From: an uncultured Pseudomonadales bacterium
Lineage (GTDB): Bacteria; Pseudomonadota; Gammaproteobacteria; Pseudomonadales; Azotimanducaceae
NCBI GenBank assembly: GCA_958296025.1
Contig: OY282430.1
Span: 3,276,477-3,340,476 of the forward strand
Direction of reading: 5' to 3'
Length of the DNA stretch: 64,000 nucleotides
Shown: piece after piece, positions 1 to 7,326 of the stretch
Numbering within the stretch: position 1 is the stretch's first letter
How the letters are laid out: every line of letters starts with the position of its first letter
Position numbers and translations under genes: made by a program
The notes under the pieces: model-generated
Told to the model about the DNA's origin: nothing
The model's input: only the letters and a program-made list of their open reading frames with translations
Databases searched by the model: none

Positions 1-1101
1 CCAGATCATCCCCTTGTCGATCAGTTGCCGACGCAGGGGCGCTTGGGAGGAAACCCTGCTTTGCAGCGCCTCGGCGATGTCGCCGGAGCGGTGCGGGCCG
101 GGGCCGAGCGTGGCCATGGCCCGCAGGTAGCGCCGTTCGGCGGGGGTCAGGCGGTCGAAGCGCACCCGGAAGAAGCTCTCGTCAAGGGCGAAGGTCACGC
201 TGGCCGCCGCCCTGTCCACATCCGCCAACCCAATCCCGTTGCCGCTTGCCGCGTCCCAGGCGTGCTTGCCCCATTCCTGCAGGAAGTAAGGGTAGCCTTG
301 GGAGGCGCCCACGATGCGGGCTAGCGCTGCCGGTTCCACCTTGACGCCCTCCCTGGCGGCAGGATTGGCAATTGCGATTCGGGCGGCCTCTTCCGGCAAG
401 GGGCCTATTTCGGGGAACTCGAACATCCGCTCCGCGTAGGACTTGGCCTCCCCCACCCGGGCGCGAAGCTGCGGCAGGCCAGCGCCGATGAGAATGGCCG
501 GCCGCCGCCTCTGGGCCGTCCGATGCAGAGCGGCGACCAAGGCCGAAAGCTCCGCAACGGCCACATACTGCAACTCATCAATGAACAGGACCAAACCCTT
601 TCCCGCAGCAGCAGCGGCAACCGCAACGGCCTCCAGCAAATTCGACAGGTCGAACTCCAGGTCGCCGCTGTCGGCCACCCCCGGCTCCGCCTGGAAATCG
701 AATGCGACGTCGATGTCTGCGTACTTGACCTTAAGAGCGGACGCAAAGCCGGCCAAGACGCGCAAGGCCCGTTTCCCGAGGTCCCGGGCCTGCTCCATCC
801 TTGACGCCGCCAACAGCACTTGGCGAATGTGCGGGGCGAGCATGCCGGGCAGGGAGCGGCCCTCCGGCGCTTCCATGCGCACAGTGAAAGCGCCGGCCGC
901 CTCCGCATCCTCCCACATCCGGTCCAACAGCACCGTCTTGCCCACGCCGCGCAGCCCCACCATCAAGACGCCCTTGGCGGCGTACCGCCGCTGTGTCCTA
1001 GCCACGGCGATGCGCACCCGCTCGCGCAGCTCATCCCGGCCGGCCAGTTCCGGCGGCTGGGTGCCCGCGCCGGGCGCGAAAGGATTGGCTATGGGATCCA
1101 T
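1..1101 (-). CDS. AAA/ORC-type ATP-binding protein (3' end outside window)
   Basis: Reading from an ATG at 1101 toward base 1, the frame stays open for 367 codons and runs off the window. A Walker A motif (GLRGVGKT) lies near residue 50 and a Walker B (LFIDELQ) near residue 165, as in single-protein AAA ATPases of the ORC1/Cdc6-like group found next to mobile or accessory genes. The C-terminal part (RLTPAERRYLRAMA, followed by GDIAEAL) looks like a winged-helix region. A regulatory or DNA-binding role is inferred only; the substrate is unknown. The downstream neighbour on the opposite strand is a toxin-antitoxin pair. Confidence 0.75.
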   Translation of the reverse strand, partial: MDPIANPFAPGAGTQPPELAGRDELRERVRIAVARTQRRYAAKGVLMVGLRGVGKTVLLDRMWEDAEAAGAFTVRMEAPEGRSLPGMLAPHIRQVLLAASRMEQARDLGKRALRVLAGFASALKVKYADIDVAFDFQAEPGVADSGDLEFDLSNLLEAVAVAAAAAGKGLVLFIDELQYVAVAELSALVAALHRTAQRRRPAILIGAGLPQLRARVGEAKSYAERMFEFPEIGPLPEEAARIAIANPAAREGVKVEPAALARIVGASQGYPYFLQEWGKHAWDAASGNGIGLADVDRAAASVTFALDESFFRVRFDRLTPAERRYLRAMATLGPGPHRSGDIAEALQSRVSSQAPLRRQLIDKGMIW

Positions 1102-1298
1102 GGCGCTCCCCAAGCTGGAAATATAGGGAGTTTACTTTAAGTTAGGGGTAAATTTGGTGGTTAGCTTGCAAATTCCACTCCCATTAGGGCGGAAGGCACC
1201 CCAATGGCACTATTGGGACGCGCCCGCTGTTCCTCAGTTTCTCGAGGCGGACAGCCCAAGCAGCGTTATCGCGTCTCGATATCCGGTATGCTGGAAAC

Positions 1299-1577
1299 AT
1301 GATTCGGAGTTTCCGCTGCAAGGACACGAGGCGGCTCGCCGCCGGCCATCGCGTCAGGCGCTTCATCGCCATTGAGCGCGTTGCTCAGCGCAAGCTGGCC
1401 CAACTGGACGCCGCCGCCACGCTGGACTTTCTAAGGGCACCGCCGGGCAATCGGCTTGAGGCGCTCAAGGGAGACCGCAGTGGTGCCTACAGCATTCGGA
1501 TCAACGACCAATGGCGGCTGTGCTTCCGCTTTGAGGACGGAAGCATTTATGACGCGGAGATTGTTGACTACCACTGA
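1299..1577 (+). CDS. higB: HigB-family mRNA interferase toxin
   Basis: This 92-residue protein has the HigB/RelE-like plan. It begins MIRSFRCK, has a central LEALKGDRSGAYSIRIN segment, then WRLCFRFEDG, and ends in D-Y-H. Family members cleave ribosome-bound mRNA and are neutralised by an HTH antitoxin. The antitoxin gene follows after 12 bp, and the toxin-first order is typical of higBA. The family signature WR(I/L)xFRFxDG is intact, so the toxin is probably functional. The operon is presumably repressed by the toxin-antitoxin complex. Confidence 0.88.
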   Translation: MIRSFRCKDTRRLAAGHRVRRFIAIERVAQRKLAQLDAAATLDFLRAPPGNRLEALKGDRSGAYSIRINDQWRLCFRFEDGSIYDAEIVDYH

Positions 1578-1589
1578 AGGAGCGATGCC

Positions 1590-1883
1590 ATGACTTTACT
1601 GGCCCCAGTTCACCCTGGCGAAGTGCTTGAACAAGACTTTATCGAGCCCAATGGGCTGTCCAACACCGCGCTGGCTAGGGCGATTGGCGTGACGCCGGCT
1701 CGGATCAACGAAATCGTCCGCGGCCGTCGCGGCATTACCGCTGGAACGGCGTTGCGCCTTGCCCGGTACTTCAACACCGACGCGCAAAGCTGGATGAACC
1801 TTCAGAGTAGGTATGAACTCGCACTTGCGGCCCGGGAGGCCGATGACTCGCTGGCGGCAATCCGACCGCTGCAAGTAGCCTAG
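1590..1883 (+). CDS. higA: HigA-family HTH antitoxin
   Basis: This 97-residue protein opens with the HigA signature HPGEVLEQDF. An XRE-type helix-turn-helix follows (LSNTALARAIGVTPARINEIVRG, about residues 24-46), then the RRGITAGTALRLARYFNTDAQSWMN segment typical of the family. It binds HigB and represses the promoter. The ATG lies 12 bp after the higB stop and is preceded by a GAAGGAG-like ribosome binding site, so the pair is translated together. Confidence 0.9.
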   Translation: MTLLAPVHPGEVLEQDFIEPNGLSNTALARAIGVTPARINEIVRGRRGITAGTALRLARYFNTDAQSWMNLQSRYELALAAREADDSLAAIRPLQVA

Positions 1884-2140
1884 GCGGCGGCGCTTCCGCG
1901 AAGCAAGCAACGCCCTTTCATGGACTTGCGGTCATTTTCGTTGCGGCCTCAATCCCTAGGGCGGGCGAGCACACCCTTGGTTGCGCCATCGCCCCAGGCT
2001 GTGGACAAGGACGGAAGCGGCCATTGAAAGCATCGCCTCCGCCATCAGCGCCATATCACTTTGGCGGAGACCTCCCGAATTCCCGTGCGATTCCGCCACC
2101 CCCGCTGTTCAACGGCTTTGCCGCACCCACAATGGGCCGC

Positions 2141-3184
2141 ATGGCCACGAGCGACCATCCCTTCAAGCTGATCCACGCCGACCCGCGCATGGTCGAGGAC
2201 GTCCTGCGCGGCTTCGTTGCCCCAGACTGGGCCGACCGGCTGGACTTCAGCACCCTTGCGCCAATGGACAAGGAGCACATCGGCCCGGCGCTGCACAGGC
2301 GCATTGGCGACAAGGCGTGGCGGGTGGAGCGCCGGGACGGGGCGCCGCTGGCCGACGGCCGGCGCCCGTACGTCAACGTCCTGCTGGAGTTCCAGTCGGA
2401 AACGGATGCGGACATGGCTTGGCGGATGCATGAATACCTGTACCTGCTTGAACTCAACCAGCGGGACGTCGGCCTGCCAAGGAAGGAGGGACGCCCGCCC
2501 GACGTTCTGGCGGCGGTCATCCACAACGGCGCCAAGCCTTGGGGCGCTCCGACCGCACGGTTCGGTCCGCTGCTGGGCCCGCCGACGGAGGCGGGTCGAG
2601 CGCTCAACCAATGGCGGGCCTATGTTGTGATTGACTATCCGACGCTTGCCGGCGACCATGCGCTCATGCGCCGGCTGCTGCCGGACAACCGCCAGGCGGC
2701 GCTGATCCGCTTGGAGAGCGCCTCCGGCGACGAGTTGCCCAGGCTGCTGACCGAAATGCTCCAGCGGTGGAGCGGGCCGGAGTCGGCGGGGCTGCGTCGG
2801 GGCTTCCACGCCCGGGCCGAGCATTTGCTGCGGCGGCGGGGATTGGCGCTGCCGCCGCTTTCGGACTACGAACGGATGCTGGCGCAGGAGAAAGGAGCAA
2901 GAGAGATGACGACGTTGATGGAGGCGAGGCTGCAGGAATGGCACGACAACGCCATCGCGCAGGGTGTGCAGCAAGGGGTGCGACAAGGCGTCCACCAAGG
3001 CCAAGCGGACCTGCTGCGCCGCTTGGCGGAGCGGCGCTTTGACGCGGAAACCGCCCGGCGGCTGTCGGCCCTGCTGGACGGCGCCGACGCGGACCGCTTG
3101 ATTGAGGCGGGCGACTGGATCATCGAGTGCGGCAGCGGCGACGAACTGCTGGAGCGGCTCCGCCAAGCCAGCGGGATGGCCTAG
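2141..3184 (+). CDS. Rpn family PD-(D/E)XK nuclease / transposase-like protein
   Basis: From the ATG at 2141 the product is 347 residues. A longer frame from a TTG at 2024 has an untypical proline-rich start. The segment YVNVLLEFQSETD (about residues 74-86) is the E-x-Q core of Rpn/YhgA-like PD-(D/E)XK nucleases, followed by the usual HNGAKPW and LLPDNRQAALIRLE blocks. The C-terminus has QG-rich repeats (AQGVQQGVRQGVHQGQ), then an LLRRLAERRF helix common in this family. Rpn proteins are DNA endonucleases that promote RecA-independent recombination. This gene is a single accessory cistron on the edge of the island. Confidence 0.75.
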   Translation: MATSDHPFKLIHADPRMVEDVLRGFVAPDWADRLDFSTLAPMDKEHIGPALHRRIGDKAWRVERRDGAPLADGRRPYVNVLLEFQSETDADMAWRMHEYLYLLELNQRDVGLPRKEGRPPDVLAAVIHNGAKPWGAPTARFGPLLGPPTEAGRALNQWRAYVVIDYPTLAGDHALMRRLLPDNRQAALIRLESASGDELPRLLTEMLQRWSGPESAGLRRGFHARAEHLLRRRGLALPPLSDYERMLAQEKGAREMTTLMEARLQEWHDNAIAQGVQQGVRQGVHQGQADLLRRLAERRFDAETARRLSALLDGADADRLIEAGDWIIECGSGDELLERLRQASGMA

Positions 3185-3203
3185 GGACTGCCTCTTAGTC
3201 AGG

Positions 3204-3285
3204 CCGCGACCACCCCACTGTCGCATCCGCGTCATAACGACCGCGGCATCCCTAAGATATCCTCCCCGACGCAACGGAGAATCAG
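3204..3285 (-). pseudogene. Remnant of an acyl-CoA dehydrogenase 3' end (duplicated segment)
   Basis: On the minus strand, bases 3285-3232 read LILRCVGEDILGMPRSL plus stop. This closely matches the last 17 residues of the intact dehydrogenase at 7273-8442 (LILSYIGEHVLGMPRSF). By eye 40 of 54 coding bases agree. The match continues about 28 bases past the stop (3204-3231 against 7246-7272), with 23 of 28 positions alike. Upstream of 3285 the similarity stops abruptly. This is either a truncated paralogue or one arm of a duplicated or attachment-like segment bounding the accessory patch. Confidence 0.6.
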
Positions 3286-3310
3286 GAAACAACGGGGGAA
3301 ACTGAACAGC

Positions 3311-4198
3311 ATGAGCAGACAAGAAACCCAATCCCAAAATTACCTGCATAGATGCCGTGAGCTGCATATTCGGGTGACCAAAGCCCGCTATGGAAGGCAA
3401 TGGGACTTACAAAGCATCGAAGATGCAGCTAAAGATATTCGGTCGACCGGCCAACTTACGTATGAGGGAATTGAAAAGATCCGTTCGGAAAACGTATGGA
3501 ATGCCAATGTATTCGGCTACTTCCCTCCTCGGGCTGAAGTTGAACCGGCTCTCAATTCCATAAAATGGGGGAACTGGAACCTGCGAAACCTCCGAAAAAG
3601 TGAGAAAACAGTCATCTCAAGCCTGCTCCAGGTGTTTCGCCAAATCGAACTAGTATCGGTTATTCTGAGATTCATCGTGCCGGAGGAATATGGGATACTG
3701 AGCCCGCCGGTAGAGAAAGTGCTCGGATTAGGTCCTTTCCGTAATCATACGGATAGGTATCGAGCTTATTTGAAAAGCCTTCGGAAACTCAAAAATGACA
3801 CGGGCTTTGCAACTGTCGCGGACGTCGATATGGCGCTTTGGGTACTTCAGGTAGGAGTATTGGACAAGTATCTTCTAAAGGACGGCTTCCCGGAAGGTGA
3901 GCATGAAAAGCTGCAGGAGGGTTTTAGTAAAGATTCCAGGTTGCGGGAAGTGCGGGTTGAAAACTTAACCAAACAGCTCTTCTCTGACCTGTCCCGTACA
4001 GAACTTGCGGAAGCGCTTCTGGAGACTGATTCGAATCTTGCTGGGGAAATTGCCGGCATCCACTTCGAGAAATTCGTGAGGCTGCTAACCAATGCTAGAT
4101 CGGAAGATAACCTGAGAAATCTGGTTCACCACAAATTACCAAGCCTCATTCTAGCACACTATTCGGACAGACGTCGAAGTACCCCAATCCCCGCTTAA
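3311..4198 (+). pseudogene. Unknown-function gene, 5' part, truncated by IS insertion
   Basis: The family is not recognised. The 290 genuine codons (3311-4180) are AT-richer than the neighbours and rich in charged helical residues, with no signal peptide, no membrane segment and no obvious catalytic motif. The last codons before the stop at 4196-4198 come from the left end of the inserted IS element. Joining base 4181 to 5834 (removing the IS and one target copy) restores an open frame for 49 more residues, giving an original product of about 339 residues. The gene sits in a patch with toxin and nuclease remnants, so an accessory or defence role is possible but not shown. Confidence 0.8.
4174..4181. 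repeat. Target-site duplication, left copy
   Basis: TCGAAGTA immediately precedes the CCCC left end of the IS and is repeated exactly at 5826-5833 after the GGGG right end. Eight bases is longer than the 4-5 bp usual for IS1380. Confidence 0.85.
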
Positions 4199-5825
4199 GA
4201 AATCGCTGAAGTGCTTTGAAAGGCGCACCGTGCAAGGGTTTTTCCGGCAAAATGCCGGTTGCACAAAAACCACCCTGCAGGTGCGCCGATGGCAAGCATA
4301 ACACCCCGCCCGCTGAAGGTTGAGCACGAGTTCACGGACGCCCGCTTGACGGGCTTCGGGGGCTGGTCCGCCTTGGCCCTGACGGCGGAGCGTCTGGGTC
4401 TTTTCGGGGACTTGTCGGAGGGCGTGTCGGTCAAGGTTCGGCGGCGCGGGGCGTCGGACGGCGAGTCGCTTTGGGCGCTGGTGGCGTCGCTTGCGGCGGG
4501 CGGCGGGGCGCTGTCCGATCTGGACGAGTTGCGTGCGGACCCGGGGGCGTGTCGGCTGTTGGGGCTTTCCCATGCGCCGTCGGGCCGGCGGATGGGGGAG
4601 TTTTTGGCGAAGGGTTCCGGGGCGGACCTGAACGGGTTGCTGGAGGCGGCGCGTCGGCTGGCCCGTCGGGTTGCGCCGGCCGTCATTGAGCATGAGGTTG
4701 CGGCGAGGGGCTGGGTTCCGGTGTTCGTGGACGGCACGGAGATTGAGGTGGGCGGGGAGTTGTTCGAGGGGGCGGGGCGCAGCTGGGGGGCGGAGCGGGC
4801 CTTGGTGCTGCACGGCGCGTTCGTCGGCGGGTTGTGGGCGTCCGGGCGGCTGCATCCGGGCGGGGTCCACGCGGCGCACGGCTGGCGGGAGCAAATGGAG
4901 TCGGACGTGGCCCCTCTGCTGCCCGAGGGGACGCCCGTTTGGGTTCGGGCGGACAACGCCTACTACAGTTGGCGCTTCGTGGAGTTCTGCCGCAAGCAAG
5001 AGTGGGACTGCTCGGTCAGCGTCACGCACCCCAACTACAAGGCTCCGGTGCTGGCGCAGCTTCAGGGCCTGCCGGAGTCCGCCTGGGAGGACGTCGGCCT
5101 TTGCGAGGAGGCGGTGCTGGTGCGCCACAGGCCGGATGGATGGGTCGAGCACCCCTACGTCGTGGTCCGCAAGTTCCTCGAGGACGCCCAAGGGGACCTC
5201 TTTCCCGTCCACACGGTCATCCTCGTCTCCCGGGATGACCTGCCGCTTGCGGAGTTGGTGCGCCGCCACCGAGGCAAGCAGGGCCAGGAGAACGCCTTCA
5301 AGGGGCCGCTGCGGGACCTGGACCTGCACCACCCGCCCTGCCGCAAGCTGCTGGCCAACCAAGTCTTCTACGCCTGCGGCCAACTGGCGCAGATGCTCCT
5401 GCGCGCCGTGCAGTTCAACCTGCTGCCCAAGTCCGCCCGCAAGCACGGACTGCGACCCCTCATCCGGCACTTCATCCGAACGGTCGCCCGACTGGTCAAG
5501 GCCGCCGGGCGCTGGCGCCTCGACTTCGCCAAGTCCAACCTCCGACTCGACTGGATCTACGCGGCCGCGGTTCAACTGGAGTGAGCTGCAGCGCCCGGCG
5601 AACCCAACCCGAACCCCCGCCTAAACACGCCTTGACAACCCAAGGCGGGACGCCCTTCGGCCCAATGGCCGAAAAACACCCCTCCCGCCAAGCCCCCCAC
5701 CGCTTCACAGCCCCCAACAAACGCCAAACCCGGCGCAAACGCCCCGCCAAACCTTGACGTCAGACCGAACCGCCGCCAAATTCCCTCAAACTCCACCCAG
5801 CAGACCCTTATTAGGGGATTAGGGG
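4182..5825 (+). mobile_element. IS1380-like insertion sequence (1,644 bp)
   Basis: The element runs from CCCC at 4182 to GGGG at 5825. Imperfect terminal inverted repeats of about 30 bp are visible: the left end CCCCAATCCCCGCTTAAG matches the complement of the right end CCCCTAATCCCCTAATAAG, with one gap. It carries one transposase gene and is flanked by the 8-bp duplication TCGAAGTA. The insertion lies inside a gene of unknown function. The intact transposase, both ends and perfect target duplication suggest a fairly recent insertion. Confidence 0.85.
4289..5584 (+). CDS. DDE transposase, IS1380-like
   Basis: From the ATG at 4289 the product is 431 residues. The catalytic triad can be placed as D in VFVDGTEIEVGG, D in WVRADNAYYS (the RADxxFY-type motif of IS1380 transposases) and E in GQENAFKGPL. 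The last block is followed by the conserved tail LLANQVFYACGQLAQMLLRAVQF. No frameshift is seen. IS1380 is my best family match; the 8-bp target duplication is longer than usual for that family, so an IS4-related group remains possible. Confidence 0.85.
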   Translation: MASITPRPLKVEHEFTDARLTGFGGWSALALTAERLGLFGDLSEGVSVKVRRRGASDGESLWALVASLAAGGGALSDLDELRADPGACRLLGLSHAPSGRRMGEFLAKGSGADLNGLLEAARRLARRVAPAVIEHEVAARGWVPVFVDGTEIEVGGELFEGAGRSWGAERALVLHGAFVGGLWASGRLHPGGVHAAHGWREQMESDVAPLLPEGTPVWVRADNAYYSWRFVEFCRKQEWDCSVSVTHPNYKAPVLAQLQGLPESAWEDVGLCEEAVLVRHRPDGWVEHPYVVVRKFLEDAQGDLFPVHTVILVSRDDLPLAELVRRHRGKQGQENAFKGPLRDLDLHHPPCRKLLANQVFYACGQLAQMLLRAVQFNLLPKSARKHGLRPLIRHFIRTVARLVKAAGRWRLDFAKSNLRLDWIYAAAVQLE

Positions 5826-5833
5826 TCGAAGTA
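5826..5833. repeat. Target-site duplication, right copy
   Basis: TCGAAGTA directly follows the right end of the IS and is identical to 4174-4181. Confidence 0.85.
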
Positions 5834-5982
5834 AGGCAATTATTGCTAAATGTAAGGAAGCGCGTAGAATTCGCAATCTGGCAATCCATTTAGATCCCGA
5901 ACCGAAAAAGGATGAAGTCAGGCAGCTAATCAAGGCAATGAAGGAAGTTGACAAGATGTGGGAGTCTAGGTCCAGACGGTAA
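5834..5982 (+). pseudogene. 3' fragment of the IS-split unknown gene
   Basis: Read in the frame of the interrupted gene (completing the codon begun by base 4181), this stretch encodes 49 lysine- and arginine-rich residues beginning KAIIAKCKEARRIRNLAIH and ending MWESRSRR before TAA at 5980-5982. Its AT-rich composition matches the 5' part. Because the frame is intact across the repaired junction, the IS insertion appears to be the only lesion. Confidence 0.75.
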
Positions 5983-6072
5983 TACAAGTATGGATAAACT
6001 CGGCGCTGAACAGGGGATTGAAGAGGCGATGCTGGTAGAGCGATTTAGCCTGTATTGAGCGTTTACCGCTGG

Positions 6073-6277
6073 TCAGCTATCCAGACCTTTGTAAACATCC
6101 CGGCGAAGGCCGAACAAGGCCGAACCGCTCTAGGACAACCCTATGCTCGTGCTTGTCCAGCCAATAGATTATGCGGTAGTCGCCAAGGCGATAGCGCCAT
6201 CTGCGCCGCTGCCCCTGGAGGCGCTTAATCGGTTTCCGGGGCGTTGTTGGGTCGCGGCAGACGCAATTTTTCGGCAT
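6073..6277 (-). pseudogene. RelE/ParE-like toxin remnant, frameshifted
   Basis: The segment KPIKRLQGQRRRWRYRLGDY followed by RIIYWLDK is the C-terminal half of a RelE/ParE toxin. The normal N-terminal half (about 40 residues) is missing or degraded. After VVLERFG the frame is thrown off by a 10-bp tandem duplication (6106-6125). Removing one copy restores FGLRRDVYKGLDS and a stop at 6073-6075, the expected family ending. No antitoxin partner is recognisable nearby. The gene is therefore an inactive remnant. Confidence 0.7.
6106..6125. repeat. 10-bp tandem duplication causing a frameshift
   Basis: AAGGCCGAAC occurs twice in direct succession (6106-6115 and 6116-6125) inside the toxin remnant. 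Ten bases shift the frame by one. Confidence 0.85.
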
Positions 6278-6367
6278 TTTTGACCGTTTCCCGCCTAGTC
6301 CGAAAACCCGAATTTTCTTAAAAAACAACCTATTGGCGCGGCGGCGCTTGGGGGGTTGGAATGCCAA

Positions 6368-6707
6368 CTTTCCACCAAAGGAATGCTCCGCGTTTACCGG
6401 AGTTCGGCTAGTCTGTCAGTTGGCTGATGAATCGGGATACACCTTGGCGGGCCATGCGCCGTTGAATGCGGGCGGCGGCTCGCTCTGGATGCGCCATTCA
6501 TGATGGCACGAAGGAGACGGCGAATTTGTGCCAGTTTAATTTTCGGACAATCTATTGATTTTGTTTAGGAAAAACGAAAAATGACGAAAAATTGCGAACG
6601 GCTAGCAAATTTCTACAGACGACTAAATTTCCAGATATTCGTCCAACCTAGAGGATTTTGATTTGAACAACCAAAGGCTCTGCACACGGCTTTTCTGGGT
6701 GCTACGG
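6368..6707. other. AT-rich intergenic stretch, no gene recognised
   Basis: About 340 bases between the toxin remnant and the GIY-YIG-like gene. It is markedly AT-richer than the chromosome average, notably at 6535-6650. I see no open frame with family character, no RNA gene and no clear repeat. It probably consists of decayed accessory DNA plus the 3' flank of the downstream gene. Confidence 0.5.
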
Positions 6708-7178
6708 CTAAGTGGTGGCTTGGTTTGGTTGACGCGGTCGTGTACCTTCAAAGCGCGGGCGCAAGCGATAGTGGAGATAGGACTCCAAAAGCAGTGAAAT
6801 CTCTTTTGGCCACCCAACGGCAAGCCTGATATTTGCCCTGCCGCAGTTCTGCATTATCCAGTCGCCCACGCCATCTTCCCTACCACCGAAACCGAACTCC
6901 TGTCTGTTTGCCCAGATGTCCCTTGCAAGTGAGCTGCCGGCGCGTCTAGTTCCATAATGTTGGCTCGTGAAGCGTGCGGAGTAGCCTGCTTGTCCGATTC
7001 GTAGCCACTCCTGCCCCCGGAAGAATAGGTAAACTGCCCTTTGTTTTCGTAGCAAAGGCCTTGGGCGGGAGTGCGGAGCTTCACAAAACTCAAATTCGGT
7101 CTCCTGCCACCGGCTGCCTTCGCACAGGGTAGGCATTCGTATGAAGTCACCCAAGACGCCCGCTAGCTGGTCACGCAT
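6708..7178 (-). CDS. GIY-YIG-like nuclease-fold protein
   Basis: The frame is open back to 7259; the ATG at 7178 (156 residues) is preferred because the upstream part enters the duplicated segment at 7246. The pattern AVYLFFRGQEWLRIGQAG, then ARFTSQHYG, RAGSSLARDI, VGDWI and a final LLESYLHYRLRPRFEG resembles single-domain GIY-YIG proteins, in which the second strand carries the Y-I-G triad and the late Glu binds metal. Here the triad reads L-R-I-G, so the first catalytic Tyr is not obvious. It is in an accessory patch, and nicking or defence activity is only a guess. Confidence 0.55.
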   Translation of the reverse strand: MRDQLAGVLGDFIRMPTLCEGSRWQETEFEFCEAPHSRPRPLLRKQRAVYLFFRGQEWLRIGQAGYSARFTSQHYGTRRAGSSLARDIWANRQEFGFGGREDGVGDWIMQNCGRANIRLAVGWPKEISLLLESYLHYRLRPRFEGTRPRQPNQATT

Positions 7179-7245
7179 GCTGCTTTGCCCTGTCAATAGC
7201 TTGTAGTGGTTTGTGGAGCTGCCCAGCGACTGCCCGCTGATAGGT

Positions 7246-7326
7246 CCGCGATCACCCATTGCCGCATCCGCCTCAAAACGACCGCGGCATCCCCAAAACG
7301 TGCTCGCCTATGTAGCTCAGGATCAG
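7246..7326. repeat. Second copy of the segment at 3204-3285
   Basis: These bases hold the last 17 codons of the intact dehydrogenase plus 27 bases beyond its stop. They align with 3204-3285 at about three positions in four, in the same orientation, so the 4-kb accessory patch is bounded by direct copies. Confidence 0.6.

Noticed and set aside
2045-3400. Minus-strand open frame of 451 codons opposite the Rpn-type gene
   Set aside because: It has no family character, and its composition mirrors the strong GC-codon bias of the plus-strand gene, whose motifs are clear.
4151-5575. Minus-strand open frame of 474 codons opposite the transposase
   Set aside because: It crosses the IS boundary and is the antisense of a recognised transposase; no start signal or motif.
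5989-6057. Short frame beginning MDKLGAEQGIEEAM, possible antitoxin
   Set aside because: Only 22 codons, on the strand opposite the toxin remnant, with no antitoxin motif.
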